This document shows, one piece after another, positions 11,892 through 26,800 of a stretch of 64,000 nucleotides of DNA. The stretch covers positions 40,271,393-40,335,392 of the forward strand of contig OX388350.1 of assembly GCA_947579665.1 (NCBI GenBank), given 5' to 3'. The position numbers were made by a program, and so were the translations under genes. The stretch is from Sympetrum striolatum (lineage: Eukaryota; Arthropoda; Insecta; Odonata; Libellulidae). Numbering within the stretch: position 1 is the first letter of the stretch; each line of letters opens with the position of its first letter. The notes under the pieces were generated by a model. That model searched no databases. It was not told where the DNA came from and saw only the letters and a list, made by a program, of their open reading frames with translations.

Positions 11892-14800
11892 TCAGAACGG
11901 ACTTCCTTCCATGGCCTCCCCAGCTACGGGCATCACCATCGCTGTTTGACCCACTATTTTCTGCTCCTTCCAATCTTGCTCCACTGAAGAATCGAGGTCA
12001 AGAATGAGTTGCTCTATGTTGGGTTTCAAATCCTTGGCTGATTCTTCTTCTTCCTCATCTTCCTCTTCATCCACTGATGCAGTTATCTTCTTTGGCATAC
12101 TCAACAGGTCAAAGGATAAACCTGAAACAAATAAGGACATAGTCAAACAAGTCATAGCTTGGAATATAAGATACTATTGTATAATTTAATAGTAATAATG
12201 AAGCATTGTGATTGTAGTGTGTATTTATAATTGCTATGTAATATATACATGTTATAAATATTATGATAAAAATACAAATACCTAGTAGAAATGTGATGCA
12301 TGATTGTAACAAAATGTACTTTATTGTAGTTATAACAATGTATTATAACTTTGATAAATTCAGTGTACTGTAATTGCAGTGTATATTTCTAATTGATAAA
12401 TAATATGAGGCTTATTCGGAAAGTAAAGTCCAAATCGCCCTGCTTAAATCCATGCAAAAATGCGTGCGTACCTACACCTGGCATACTTTGCATGTTAAAC
12501 AATGCCTTTTGCATTGGTATTGTTGCAGCGTTTTTATTAAAGTGTCAGTTCAAAATGTTTAAAACAATTGATCAGCCCATTGACTGCAAAATACATTCAG
12601 CGATTCGGTTTTTCACAGCAAGGAATGTTTTAGCAGCAGAAATTCACCAACAGATAAGTATGGTGTATGGCCCCAATACAATGATCTTCTGTGATCACAG
12701 AAGATTTCGTAAACGCTGTGGATGGAAAGATTCATGAAGACGGGCAATTCACGATTTCAATGTTAGCGGTGGAAGGTTTGAATGTGAGCAGAACAACTTT
12801 GCACAAAATTGTCAGAAAATTTGCAATTTTACATAATACACATGCCACAGATGATAAGATGAAAGAAGCAGTTGAAAACCGGTTATCCTCACAGGTGGAT
12901 GATTTCTATGACTTCGGCATAAAAACAAGAATAGAAACTATGTAGAAGGATATAGAAAGATGCACGTAATTAAATAAAATAACGTTTTGGAAGAAATCTT
13001 AGATAATTTATTTTTATTAGAAATCGGACCTTACTTTCCTCGTATATTTCCTCTATAAGCCTCATATATGTAATAAAATGTAATATTAATTTTCATATAA
13101 TGTAATGAATAAATTTTACAGAAGAATTCCCATAAGATTTTTAGTTACAGAAAACCACCTTTGTCCCAAAATAAAATCAATCAATCTGATAGATAGACAT
13201 ACCTTGTTTATGGTAGAATAATATGTAAGCATTGCTGTAATCTTCTTCCCTAGGCTTCTGCCTGGAAACAGCCTCATCATTAAAATAATGCCACTCAGAA
13301 GTACCAGGATGCTTGGAATAGGCAGTATAATGTCCAGCTGAAGCTCCTGTAAATTGAAATAAATTACTTAAAGATTAAAATTAAGAACTGTGAAACACAT
13401 TTGAATTTAAAAGTGAAAACAAACAATACTGAAAGATGTCAAAGAAAAAAAAACTGAATGCAAAATATGTGATTTCTGTATGTTTTCTTTCCATTGAGGA
13501 ATTCATTCTTAATTTTATTCTGATAGTAGTTATAGTCTGAGCTATAGCACTAAATTTATCTAGCTCATGTTACGATTAGATCATTCCAAATACCAAAAAT
13601 GTTTCTTGAAAATAATAAATCAATGTTAATAAATATGTTTTTAAGGCATGCCAGAATCAGACATTCAGATGCATAGATGCAAATGTAAGTAAGGCTTTAC
13701 TGACTGAATATTATATAGAGTCATCATTTCAGTGTTTATTTTATAGTTAAGTTTTGTTTCATGCAAGTTGACATCTATCCAAATGAACAATTTGATGTAG
13801 GGTTGTATGAGAAGTGAATAATAGTGACTTGACAGGGACTCAAACCCATGTCCTCCCACTTTCTGGGAAGGTGTTCTAAGCACTAAGCTATCAAGCCACA
13901 TTCTTCTCTCTTCTGTAAATGGGATGCTTTATGAGCAAGGTGCACACTTGCTTACTAGCATAAAATTGTGATAGTTTTAGCAACAATGATGAGTATTTTA
14001 TGAATAAGAACCTCATGGTAACTCTTATTGTGACAAAAGATGAAGATTCTACAAAGATATTCAATCATATTATAACCATAAAAAGTATTATCACCACTAT
14101 CACCCATGTACAAGCTTAAGAGCTTCATAACACTTCAAAATAGTAAGTATGCCACAAGAGGGTCAATGTTTCAATTTTGTAACATATTAGAACATATTTC
14201 TACTTTCTTTCAAAGTGAATAAAGAGCATTTCTTACCTCCAAAATGGCATACGGCAGCATACAAATTGTAAGGGTGTGGAGAACCACGATGATGTCTTCG
14301 AATTTGATTGCAATGATTGGAGGACTGATTGAAAGACGATTGTGATGAGGGTGGAGCCACATGCAGTCCGCATAATGGAAATGTGACTTTGTCATCCAGC
14401 TTGGTACTCACACATTCATGAAATACAAACCTGAGCAAAGAAAAAAAGATGTACTTAAACTTGAAATACAAACCTTGGATCTTTGGAGATATGAAATGCA
14501 AAATTTCCAAAATAAACACCTTAACATTTTTTAAAAATAAAAATATATAAAATTGATTACCTATCCATATAGTCATAACCGGAATTAAAAATATCAACAT
14601 AAAAACTATACCTTAATTTAAGTAATATAAGCCAGGGAAATTTATAGTGGGGAAAATATATTTTTATAGAGAATACCAATTGCATAACTTTAATCACATT
14701 GTTGAAGGACATATGACATTTACAACTCAGATTGATTAAATTAAATTAACTCAATCCAACTAACTGAATTTTAATTTCAAATACTAATCATTTGTACTAT

Positions 14801-17800
14801 TCAAATGACATCCTCATAAAAGGAAAAAGTTTCAATTCAATTTCAATTTCACTCTATTTTATGTTTAAAAAATTCACCTCATTTTTATTTATATCCACTG
14901 TTAAGTTGGAAAGTAAATATCATGGTTAAAAATTGATCTTACAGATATGTGAAACAAATTAGGTTCATAATTGGAGTGATGTGACTTAACATTTTCTGCA
15001 ACTAAAAATAATTTAAATAAATCTTACCTTTTGAGGTAGACAATGAGGAAATCTGGGTATCTCCACACTGAGAGAGTTTTTGTGGCACACTGATTGAGTT
15101 GACAAACAGGGCAAAACCAAGGATTGTGTTCATCCAACATTTCACTGAAAATATCCAATGTAGAATTAAATATTGTATCAGGTATTTGGCCAAAGTTATT
15201 AAAAAGCGAGTTTAAAAATGGAGCAAAAGGTTGGAGTTTGAGATTGAAGTTTGTTATCGATAATTATGAGCAGAGTGTTTGCCTTGACAGCTATTCTCCA
15301 TTCACCATCATGAAGGTACAGATTCTTCCCATTTAAAATACATGGCTCCGTGTATTTTCAATGGGAGAAATTTGTGCGATGTTGCAACATTTGTGTAAAA
15401 TTATGGAGTTAAGCATTACTCATTGCCGGCCGTGATCAAATGTTCAAGGAATGAAACAAATAATTTTCAAATTTGATTCTCAACAATTAGTTTGTTTATA
15501 TGACCTGACAATTCAAAGCTTTTATAACTTATTTTTCAAAGTTATGAACCATGTTAAAAGAGGAACGTAATAATGGATGATAACCTAATTGATAATGTAG
15601 GAATATGCAAAGTACCCTTTGTATATCTACTTATAAAGCATAAGTGGAATTAAATTAAATCTATGTTTCCAGATTGTAAGGGAAAAAAAGAATTAGCACT
15701 AAGAAATTTGAGAAAATTAACATTATGATATCACGGTTAAAGAAAAAAGGTGACTTAAAATAAACTTTGTGTACATCCTTATGAATTGAATAAATGTTTT
15801 GGCAACAAAAATTATTTACAAATTCAAGCATATTACCACTTACTTTTAAGCTGCATTTACAACTACTTTACATTTTTCTACATTTACAGATTAGACTCAG
15901 GAGCAATGGAGTATTTGATACATAACGCTATTTTTATTAAGGGATCGTACACAAATTATGTAACGCAAAATTCTCCAATTTTTGACTCCCCCCACATAAC
16001 GCCTGGTCGGACCAATCCTCTCCCAATGTACCAGGACTGTAACGCCTGGCCAGACCCCCTCTACCCCCCACATTGCATTATGTAATTTGTGTACCCCTAT
16101 AATATGAATCGAGTATTTGCTCTAAATTGCTCGAGCTTATGCTCCGCTTTCATAATATGGCCAATTGAAATAATAAGGTTTTACTTCATCTAACATTTTA
16201 CACCAGCCAAAAGATTTGTAAACCTAATTTTTACGTTTAATAAACATTATCTGACTGCTTTGCATTAAAATAAACTTGTCTCATGATTTTAAACCTTACG
16301 CATCATCTTTACCTCTCACTGAAGGCTTGAAGACAGTCGTACAATGAGAGTGGCTCTTCCTTCCAGCGATCTCGCATGCTACGATGCTCCATCACCTCTC
16401 TCTCGAATAATGAAAGTGCGCCATCTCCGCATGCATCCACACTTAGATCCTTGGCATAAACTCGCACAGCAAGTGTATCCCCTGCTTGAAGGGCTATCTC
16501 AGCATGGGGCTGAGAAGAAATGTGGCAGCCTCGACAGTGAACAGTGTACATGCACCTTGAGCAATGATACCCCTGTAGAGGTCACCAAGTTGAGACATTT
16601 TAAAAAGTTTAAAGATAAGTATATTGAATTTAATTCAATGCTTATTAATTTTAATAAAACCTGTCTAAAGTCTCCATTAGATTGAATGAATATACTAGCT
16701 ACAAGCTGGCATGTTTAGAAGCAAACAAGCCAGCTAGTGTGATAGTGATGATTACATGCAAAACTTTCCACTTGCTCAGTAGCTAACTAGCTTGTGAGTT
16801 TAAACAATGTGTTGAGAATATTTTGCTTTTTTTGAAACCAGGAACCATTATACATTAAACTGCGTAGCTTGCAATGGAAACATTTTTATGCATGAAATGC
16901 ATGAATTGGTTTGCCGAATGACATGAACACCCTTTGTAAGTAAAAAACCACTCGCTGGAAGTCGATTTGACCTGTTGGGAAGAAGCCCGAGAGAATTTTA
17001 TTCGTCGCCTTAAGATGTCAACCCATTTACAAAACTAGTCAAACAATAAACCTGCTATAGAAATTACAAAGTATTCCTTCTTTCAACATGAATGTTGAGT
17101 TCCACAAAGTTATGCTTGACCATGTTTATTTCATTTTAGATAAGATTTTAATCTCCAGTGGTTCCTTCCTCAAGGCTTCTTTAAAAATTTTATATTTTAT
17201 TAGAGACCTTGAGTTAAAGCTTCATCAACATACCTGACCATCAACAAGGAGCAACTGGTACTTGGATGAGCAAGTCTCTTCCTCTTGCAGGCAAGAGGAT
17301 GTGGAGGGAGATGCTGAAGCGGAATTTGACGTACTATTGTCAGAAGACAGGATGCAAGGGGGAAGAAGCTGTTCAACAGCTTCATACAGATCCTTTGCTT
17401 GGATTCGAGATGGAAGCCTCAGCAAAGCGGGGTGACCCCAAAGTTTCATTGTCTTACGATTGTTGTTCCCATCCCCTTCCTCGTCAACCCGATACACAAC
17501 TGGAACTTGTAAGATCCTGATGGAAAGATTCAGATCATTAAAAACTCCTTCATTTGCATTTTACTAGCAAATTTGGTGTACGTAATTTTCTTATATCTAA
17601 AATGTATCCACTTTTTCAAATTAATTCATTATGTAACATATGACCTATCATATCATTATATCTTTTTGTATGTTCTTAATGGACGATTAAGAATAGAAAC
17701 ATAGGGATAGAAAATAGACGATAGAAGAATAGGGGTTTTTATAGTTTCCATATTTAAAAATGGATTTAATTTCATGAAAAACACATGCAAACAACTTTAC

Positions 17801-20800
17801 ATCAAAATAAAAAGGATGACATAAAAAACATTGTTTCTCATTGTTGAATGTCAATTCTAAACCTTCAATCTAGAAAGTATCAAGATGAATAGAAATCTAC
17901 TAATCTTCATTGACATTGACATCCAACTGAAACTCGTTAATCTAAGATAGGTATAATCACCAGGTTCACATCAATATTTTACAATGCTAAAAAAAAATTT
18001 TCCCTTATTATAATGTTATTAATATTATTATTACGTAAATCACTATTATTAACTACCACTACTAAGATTAATATCAATTAATGAGTACCAAGGTGAAAAA
18101 CCTAATCAAAGGAATTAAAGTTTTTGAAAATCAATTTAACTTCATCTAACTTTCACGCTAACATCTCCCCCAAACATGTAATTACCTTACAGCTGGCGGC
18201 TGAGAATCTCCAACCTTATCTAATGGAATAAATTCTTCCTTGGGATCGACAACTTGTCCACAAACTGGACAAGCCAAAGAATCTCCTCCGTAATGACGAC
18301 ATGAAGTCTGCAATGAGAGAAAGAATTTGAATTATATCTTTACCATGAGAGAAAAACACCAGTAATAATTGACTCTAGAAAGAATTACAATTCCTCGATG
18401 AGGATCACTAACGAGACAGTGAAATTTGAATATTAGAACAAATCTCTTCAATGAAAATATCACAGGAATTATTAACAAGCTTATGAGTAACCTGTTATCT
18501 TATGACGATTTCTATTGAAAGAATGAATGAAAGGCAAAAGTGAAAACTGAAGGAATTTGATAAAAATTTATTAAAATAGAGCAAATGATGACAAATTAAT
18601 GGAACAATAAACACAAACAATAGGATACAGAAAAAATTCAATAGATACGACCTTGATGAATGATTTTTCATCTGAAGAAACAATTAATGTAAATTTCCTG
18701 CCTAAGAAGCACAATATCCTTATCATTTGTTGTAACTAAAAGGAAAGTCAGACTAAAGTGTAGGATATATTTGTACAAATGATGGAAATATATGAAGCCA
18801 GAGTAGAAATTTATGAGGCAGACATATGTAAGGATTTGAACCAATGGCACTAATTGTGTGATAATAACAAAAGAAGAGGGTGCTATTTTTAATTTTATTA
18901 TTTATTGTAATACTGTTAAATAATTCTGTTAGTGTTGCTTGACTTTCTGTTATTTGTGAAAATGAACTTTTTTTGGGCCATGAATTGTGAAGATATATTT
19001 TTATTGGGGTAGGATAATACCTATTTGTGTAAATGTGGTTTATGCATGTGTACAGACTTCTGTCTGAGGAAGGTTTTCAGAGGGGTTCCCTTCATTCCTT
19101 AGGCAACATCTTTTCAAAACAGGACTATTTATTTTTCACTTCACTATATATGTAATGTAAATCCTCTATCATCAGATAATTTATCTACTATAAAAAAATC
19201 TCATTTATATTTATTTTATAAAAAATCTAAGTTCAAAATCATAAGTTTTACTCATGATATCGTCCAGAAACAAAAAGCAAATGAAAGGTTCAACATACTA
19301 TATCTCAATTTCACTTGCAACAAGTTTTTCGTCAAATTATAAATAAAAATGTTTGGCGACACATATATTGAGTTTCACAGCCAAATTATTATGAGGTTAC
19401 GTTCCACTTAAATACTTTATTACAAAATTTTGCTTCATTAAAAATACAAAGTATGTACACTCCTGGCCAAAATTAACGCAGCACCTCCCTAGCGATCCTT
19501 ACGGCCGGTGCTGCGTTAATTTTGGCCAGGACTGTACATAATATGCATGCTAATGGAACAAAGAACAAATCAGGGAAAAACAAGAATTTTACATTTGATT
19601 GGTAGAGCATAATGGCAGTTTTAAAAAGTTCATCTGGTGAAAAATGCAACCTTTCTTCAATTTCTACTGTATTTTTGTTATTACAGCTATGGAAACACTT
19701 CTTCACTATGGTGTTAAGTCATTCTTATCCAAATGCCATCAGAAATAAAGTTCAAATTGACCAATGTAAACTATGAATCTTGGTTTTATTCGATCAAATC
19801 AGGAGCCCTGAGTAAAAGGTGGCCTGATGAGAGACTAGATCTGCCTCTTATGGCATAATAAACAAGCTTTTCTCATCCTTATGGCAGTACTGACTGGATT
19901 GGTTGGAACTCTGTATAGTAGTGATTCTGAGATAATAAACACATATGTATAAACTCATCGAGGAATACATACCTCAATACAAGATTCACAGAGAACACAG
20001 CTGCATGCTGAGTGAACACGTAGGTCAGTATCCATCTCTTCCAAGCATATTGCACAACTTCTCCAACCATCAGATCCAAATGGGCCGCTAGCACTATCCT
20101 TCTTCTTTTCTTCACTACCTTCAACTGCTTTGCATGCCCCTTGAAGGCCGTCTAACTTTGCATTGGTCAGATCCAATGGCTCGCTTGTGGGACGGATGCT
20201 GTTAGAATTGCTTTTGGAAGTACTTGACATTGATCCTGGAGGAGACACCCCAAAAGCTAACGGAGGTGGCTTTAGCTCAAAAGCGTAAATACTTCTGGTG
20301 GTATTATTTACATAGCGGAGGAGGTAGTTATCATCCTGCAGAAGAGAAAAGAAGTACATAATTGTAAATTAGCATTGTTTTTATTCAATTGTAACATAGC
20401 ACAGTTTGTAAGCTAGGGTAGCATTGTTTCTGTTACATGTAAAATGTAGTTTAAAGATAACATCCCCACCTGTCCTAGTGACTGTGGTGGTATTGTAAAA
20501 TAAATGAGTACACATTTAATCTACACTTCTACATCACCATGTCTTCAATTCCACTGATATTGTTAAAGAAACAGAAAATAAGAATAATGGGACCCTTAAC
20601 AGAGAGAAAGTTTCAGCTTATCTGTGAAGGCAAAATTTTTCTTTTCCAACATTTTTCAGTCCTTCCTCATCTTTGATAGATATTAAGTCAAAATACCATA
20701 TTTGCTCAAAAATAACGTGGCATTGAATGTAATTTGCATCATAAAATCTGAGCACCTGGAAATTGAAAAATTATTTGCCTGTGAATCTAAAGCGTACCTT

Positions 20801-23800
20801 AAGACATGTGGCAACACCATTCACTGCACCATATACTTTTTACTATGCATGTATATGTTGCTATATATGAATATTTATACTTGCACACACAGTATACAAA
20901 ATGCCAGAAGTCATCTACACTGAAAGTCCTATGTAAAAGCACTCAATAACCGATTCAAAATCAGACATTTAAAAAGTTATATGGGATACCCATTCCCTTT
21001 CAATTAAAAACTAATGGCCAACAGTTTAGTTAGTAGTCTTCAGGGGCTCTTACAGTTAAATTTTCGATAGCATATTGGTGGAACATTTGATGAGTTACAT
21101 GGAACCAGGGTTAGCCGAGGATGTGGCTGGCCCTATGCTATGGGACATGTGAATTAGTAACATTGTGCACGAATCTAGTGCGCCGTCAATTCTTGTGTGT
21201 ACCCTGTTTTTGAGCTGAAAAAAGACCCAAAAGGGTGCACATTATTTTAGATTAAATACAAAATATTAATATTATGATTAGCCAAACTTCTACATGTCTA
21301 CACACAGTTTGGCAATGACAAGACTGATGATAAAACATTAAGTGTAGACAAGCCTTTATGCACTTTAACACAGTTCCTGGGAAGGGTTAAGTTAGCAAAA
21401 ATTTTCTTCATCAAGTCAAAGGTTTAGGTAATTGAAAAATATTGACATATTAAGTTAACAATACAGTTATTTACAACTCTATTTCCGGTTAAATCGCAAC
21501 TCACCAGAATTTTGGCTATGTGGTTATCAAGTACTTCAGCCAAGGCAATGTCTGGCTTGAGCTCCTGAGCAAATGACTGTTCTGAGGCAGGGGACTTTAA
21601 TTTGCTCTCCTCTGCCAGTATCTTATACAGCTGCTGACGCATTTCAGACACTTTGCCCTGCTTGCTCAAAGTTAGAAGATAGCGGACTGGTGGTTTAGCT
21701 TCTGCTGGAACAAAAGTGACACCTAGAAAAGAGAATTTCAATGAATTACAAAAATTTCATAAAGACATCTTCCACAATCACATGATAGAATAACATATAT
21801 TAATTTATTAATTAAATATAACATTAATTTAAAAATAGAATCCAAAAACATTAATTCTTGGCAAAATGCTGATTTTTTCCCTTATTACTGATTACTTATG
21901 TTGTCCCTTGGCTATTTTCACTTTTGAAGGTAAAAATTTCCAGGCCGAAATATCTGAGGATGAAGGGACCTACTTGAACTAGTTGTTACGAGACTATTTA
22001 AAATTCACTATGGTTTAAAATTTTTAAGGCTACATACCATAAGCCTTCAATCTATTACTTTCTACAATTTATGATAGATGATACTTACATATCTGCCTTT
22101 CCATTGCATGAGGGAGTGGGACGGATAAATACATGAATGGTTCATAGGTGACTGAGACATGCTTGCAAGCAGAACATACCACCTGGAATAAAAAATATAT
22201 GCAAATAAAACAAGGCTCATTTCAATTTCTTAAATTATGATAATTTTAAAGAGCATAAGAATTGTATATTATTATATATTTTCTGAAAAGGAGCTAATAG
22301 CTGGAGATATTATCAAAATATATCTTGACTGAAGGTTTAAAACAAGTTATGTAAATACTTAAGTCTGTATAATTAAGTCAGATGTCTACATTGGCGAAAC
22401 AGAAGTTTGTAAGAGAATGAGTTACTTATTTACATGTCGATGTACTTCATACATCCATCCAAATGGGAGATCCAAATAGCACAAGAATACGTCATGAGAA
22501 AATCTAGCCTAGAAACATCCATGAGGAAATCTAGAACTGGTCTAATAACATTCCTATAATTACAACAGAATAATTAGTGAATTAATTTCTATTCTACATA
22601 TATAAGAAAAATTTTTCATGAAATTTTACAACATGTTACACAGAAATTACCATAAAAATTATTCTTGCTGAAATTTCAGAGAGTAATTAGTAAAATTTAT
22701 TTTGAAATGCAATGTGAATATTTTATTACACAGAAAGAAGCTTTACACAGTCATACATGGACAAAAGATTACTTTTATTGCAAATTATACTATTGAAATG
22801 AAAAAAGGTGCAATTTCCAATAGATTTTAAAACAAGTAAATGGATACTAAAGCATATTAACATGCATTGCCATGGAAAAACAAAGATAATACCATTATTA
22901 TTATATATATGCTGCAGTTAGACTACAAGTAAAAATTGTCCTTGCTAATAACCTTAATAATGAGTGATTGTATAATCCAGGATAGGGAGAATAAAATGGA
23001 ATAAGGAAGACATGGGAAAACACCCATTAAAACAATAGATAGCTGATACAAAAAAGACCCAAAAAGTAGAGAATGAAAATGAAATACAAATAAAATAAAA
23101 ACAGAATGAAAAAAAAAATATGGAGAGGCTTAGATAATGACTAGACCCATTTAAGATGGAAAAGAAACAATTACTGATGTATGCATAATTCCAGCACACT
23201 ATACAAAACAGCATGCTTTCAATATCTAACAGGTACATAACAACGAATTAAGAAAAACCAACAATACCATAAAAAATGTGAGTTAATCCAACGCGCATTC
23301 CATTCTCGAGGAACACCTTTACAGGAAAGGTAGACTATGATGTCCTTCATTGTCCCTCAAGATGTTCTCTTTGAGAACGAAATGCACTTTGGGTTTACTC
23401 CCTTTTTTATGATTAATTGGTTTTTCTTAATCCATTATTATGTATGTCATCCATAGTCTACTACACTCTAGATCAGGGGTCTCCAAAATTTTCAGGCCAA
23501 GGGCCGCATTAATTATCAAATAACAATTTGGGAGGGCCGACTACTTGCTCAAGATTCAAATAAAAAAGAATCAAAACATGGATGTTTTTCATTATTAACT
23601 TAATATAATTAAATATAATAATCATTCATTTTAATTTGGTAAAAACGTTAACACCATATAAGCGGGGACTGATATTGGCAGCATACACATAAATTTCAGT
23701 GATTCTTTTTTGTAAATAAAATGGTCTTCACGGGCCGGATGAGAGGGCCTCGCGGGCCACATCGGGCCGTAGTTTGGAGAACCCTAGTCTAGATATACAG

Positions 23801-26800
23801 TAAATAAGCTTCAAGAAAAATGCCCAGTAAGCTTTTTTTAAACAGAGAAAGAGGAGGATACTCATACATTAGAAAAGAAATTGGTGCCTCACAAGAAGAT
23901 ACAAGAGAATTTAAAAATGATTAAGTGAATGTTAATACCGTGCTCTTAAATTGGCCTTGAAAAGTATCCACAATAGTGGAACGGTTGGCAGCAATGTGTT
24001 TCTGCCAGTGCCGATCAGCCTCTTCTTCATCCAGAGAATTCTCACCAAAATCATCATCAGCATCGTCTCGACCAACTTCGTTCACCATTCTTCTGCTTCT
24101 CTCCTTCACAGTTCTGGAAACATCTCCGAGGCCATTCAGACTACTGATTTTATCTGCCACGCACTCCGTTGGAGACGGAACCTTATCACCCTTTTTCCTA
24201 TCACTACTGCATTTGGTCGAAGACACTTTGTTTGTTTGAGTGAGTGACTCTGAAATACCTTCACAATCATCATCCCCATCATCCACATGCATGATGTCCA
24301 CGTTATTCCCTAAAACACTGGATGGACTTCCCATGAGACCTATATTCTTACCTAATATGCCATTAGCTTTGGCGTAGCTTTGAGTCTTTACACTAGCCAG
24401 CCGCATTCGCTTGACATTATTAAAGAATTCGTTTGGCTGCTTAGGGATGGGGTTCATGATTATTTCATTGTCTACGTCTTGCTTCGACTCTGGCAACCCA
24501 CTGACACCGCGCAGCACCAGATTGATATCTTTCACCCTCTTTGTTTTCCCTGCCAAAACTTCCGCGGTGACTCCATCTTGCACGTCACAATCATGGATCA
24601 CAGCCAAGTTGTGGGAGAGATCATTTTCTGGACTAGCAATGCCTGGAACTACCCCTCGGCATTCTCCTCCTCTTCTTAACTTTCTGACGAACTTGTCTGA
24701 ATCGAATTTCATTCCATTTGCTGAGGAATCTGATGCTAGGACATTGACGTTAGAAGTTTTGGCTTCCTTCATGATGTCTTCTAAACCAACGGTTCCCCTA
24801 CAAGAGTGATAAAGTTAATTTAGTTACAAATGTTTCTTTAAGAGAAACTGCCTTCAATTCTACCAAGAACAGGTTCCCAGGTGGAATTGTGATTTTGAGA
24901 AGAGATTGAGTCAACATGATTGAGAATAGAATTCAAATGACACTGGTTTTTGTCTTAGGGTTTTCTCTCCAAAGATTTGTGAGATGTTTGTTAAAGAATA
25001 CCACCTCAAGTAGCAGCTACACTACTACATACCATATTAGCCCGAAATAACACGATATTTTTCGACCGTTTATTTTCCATTAAAAAATCGACTTGCCCTA
25101 AATTCGAGGTTTAGTAATGGAATGTAATGTAAACAAGGACATTTTCCTACGGAGGTTAAAATCGGGTAATTTCGTTTTACATTACTTAATTTTGACATGA
25201 ATGTAACCTGTGTTATTAGCTATAATTACCTAAATAAATGATTGATATCTGATTGAATTTCACATTCTTAGAATTCTTTTAAGAGTATTATTTTTTTTCT
25301 AAATATCTTTATGAAACTTTATGACGCGTTAAATTCGGGGTCGTGTTATATTTGAGATAATACGGTAGTTGTAAAGCAACTTAGCTGCTAACGAGTGGTA
25401 CCAGTGACAGAATAGCTCTGGGAACTCCTCAATGATTTTGGCTACTCAGATGACATCGTTACAAAGGGTGTGTGGCCTAACAATGGAATTTTTCTCCTAA
25501 TTTAACATGTTGAGTGCAGATGACCACCGTGCACCACCAGTTGGGAGCCATGCTGACTGCTTAAGCAGTCCCTTCCCTGCATTGATGTTATTGCAGGGAG
25601 ATGGAGTAAGGAATATGCTTGGATCCTCGCATAGCCATCAGCTGAAGTTTAGCATTGCTTTGTATTTTTTTATTGGTGAAACTTGTCCTGGGCTTGATTC
25701 CCATTAAAAAATTATTAAAATTTGAATCACTCTCACAACGAACTGGTCTCATCTCAAAATCAAACCTTTCCATCTGAAAACATCATCTTGTAAATCTACT
25801 GAGAAACAGTATTATATTCAAGTTTAATTCCTCTGAAAAAGAAAGGATTTAATGTCAAAGTAACAAATGATAGTTAAAGCAAAATGTTTATTCAGTTTCC
25901 ATATTTCCGATGAACAATTTTTTGAAAATAACATACTTCAACCTACAACTACCGAAGTCATAAGGAGCCAATTTAAATAGATGATACTGTAGATTTTCAA
26001 ACAAGCATTTACTGGAAAATTTGCAGGTAAAGAATTTGAGTGCTATCATTTGTTTGTTATACTAGCAGCCACTCTGTGTATCTTGAATGTGGTTTATTTA
26101 CCTTGATGGAATGGGTAGGGCTCCTGGAAAGGGTAAGGTCCTTCTCAGCTGACCAATACCATCACTTAACGTCTTTGCTTCCATTGACATCTGTTGTGCC
26201 TGTACTTCATTCTTCTCGATTTTTCTCGCACTGGACGAACATGGACTAGAGAGATTCCAGCTGCAACCTGCTTCTTCCCCGCAGCTGGCATTTGTTTCAT
26301 TACGAATGAAATTTGGAGTGATGAGTGGTTGCTAAAAACCAAAGAGATCAACATGTATCATATAAAGTAAACTTCTTTTTTAAAGCTAAGTAAAAGACTT
26401 AATTGTAGCCCTTTTCCCCTTGCATACCTATGCATAATGTAATAAGCCAATATAAATATGTATAAGTAATATAGCACATTCATATAGATCTTATAATAAA
26501 ATGAAAAATAGATAATAGTAATCATATTAGGGCTCGTACACAAATTAAGTAACGCAAATTTCTCCAATTTTTTATCCCCCCTCCCCCCATGTAATGCTTG
26601 GCCTGACACCCCCCCTCATCCCAAATTGCATTACGTAATTTGTGTACAGCAATATTAAGAAAAAACAATAAAGAATACTAAGTTAATAGAAAGAACATAA
26701 AAATTTCTTGAAAAATATTGTACGAGATTCATTAACAGGGATAATTTAAAGAGAAATATTATCATAAATTGTACGTAATTGTAAAAATAAATAGGGCTTA

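Noticed and set aside
14187..14236. Read-through tail of the 14-kb protease exon
   Set aside because: A GTAAGA donor at 14236 gives the correct GGASAGHYTAY junction.
20697..20730. Another copy of the 25030 TIR element
   Set aside because: Only about 20 bp of partial similarity and no matching right end.
24411..24809. 132-aa plus-strand open frame
   Set aside because: It is antisense to the large protease exon 23939-24797, whose minus frame joins in phase with its neighbours.
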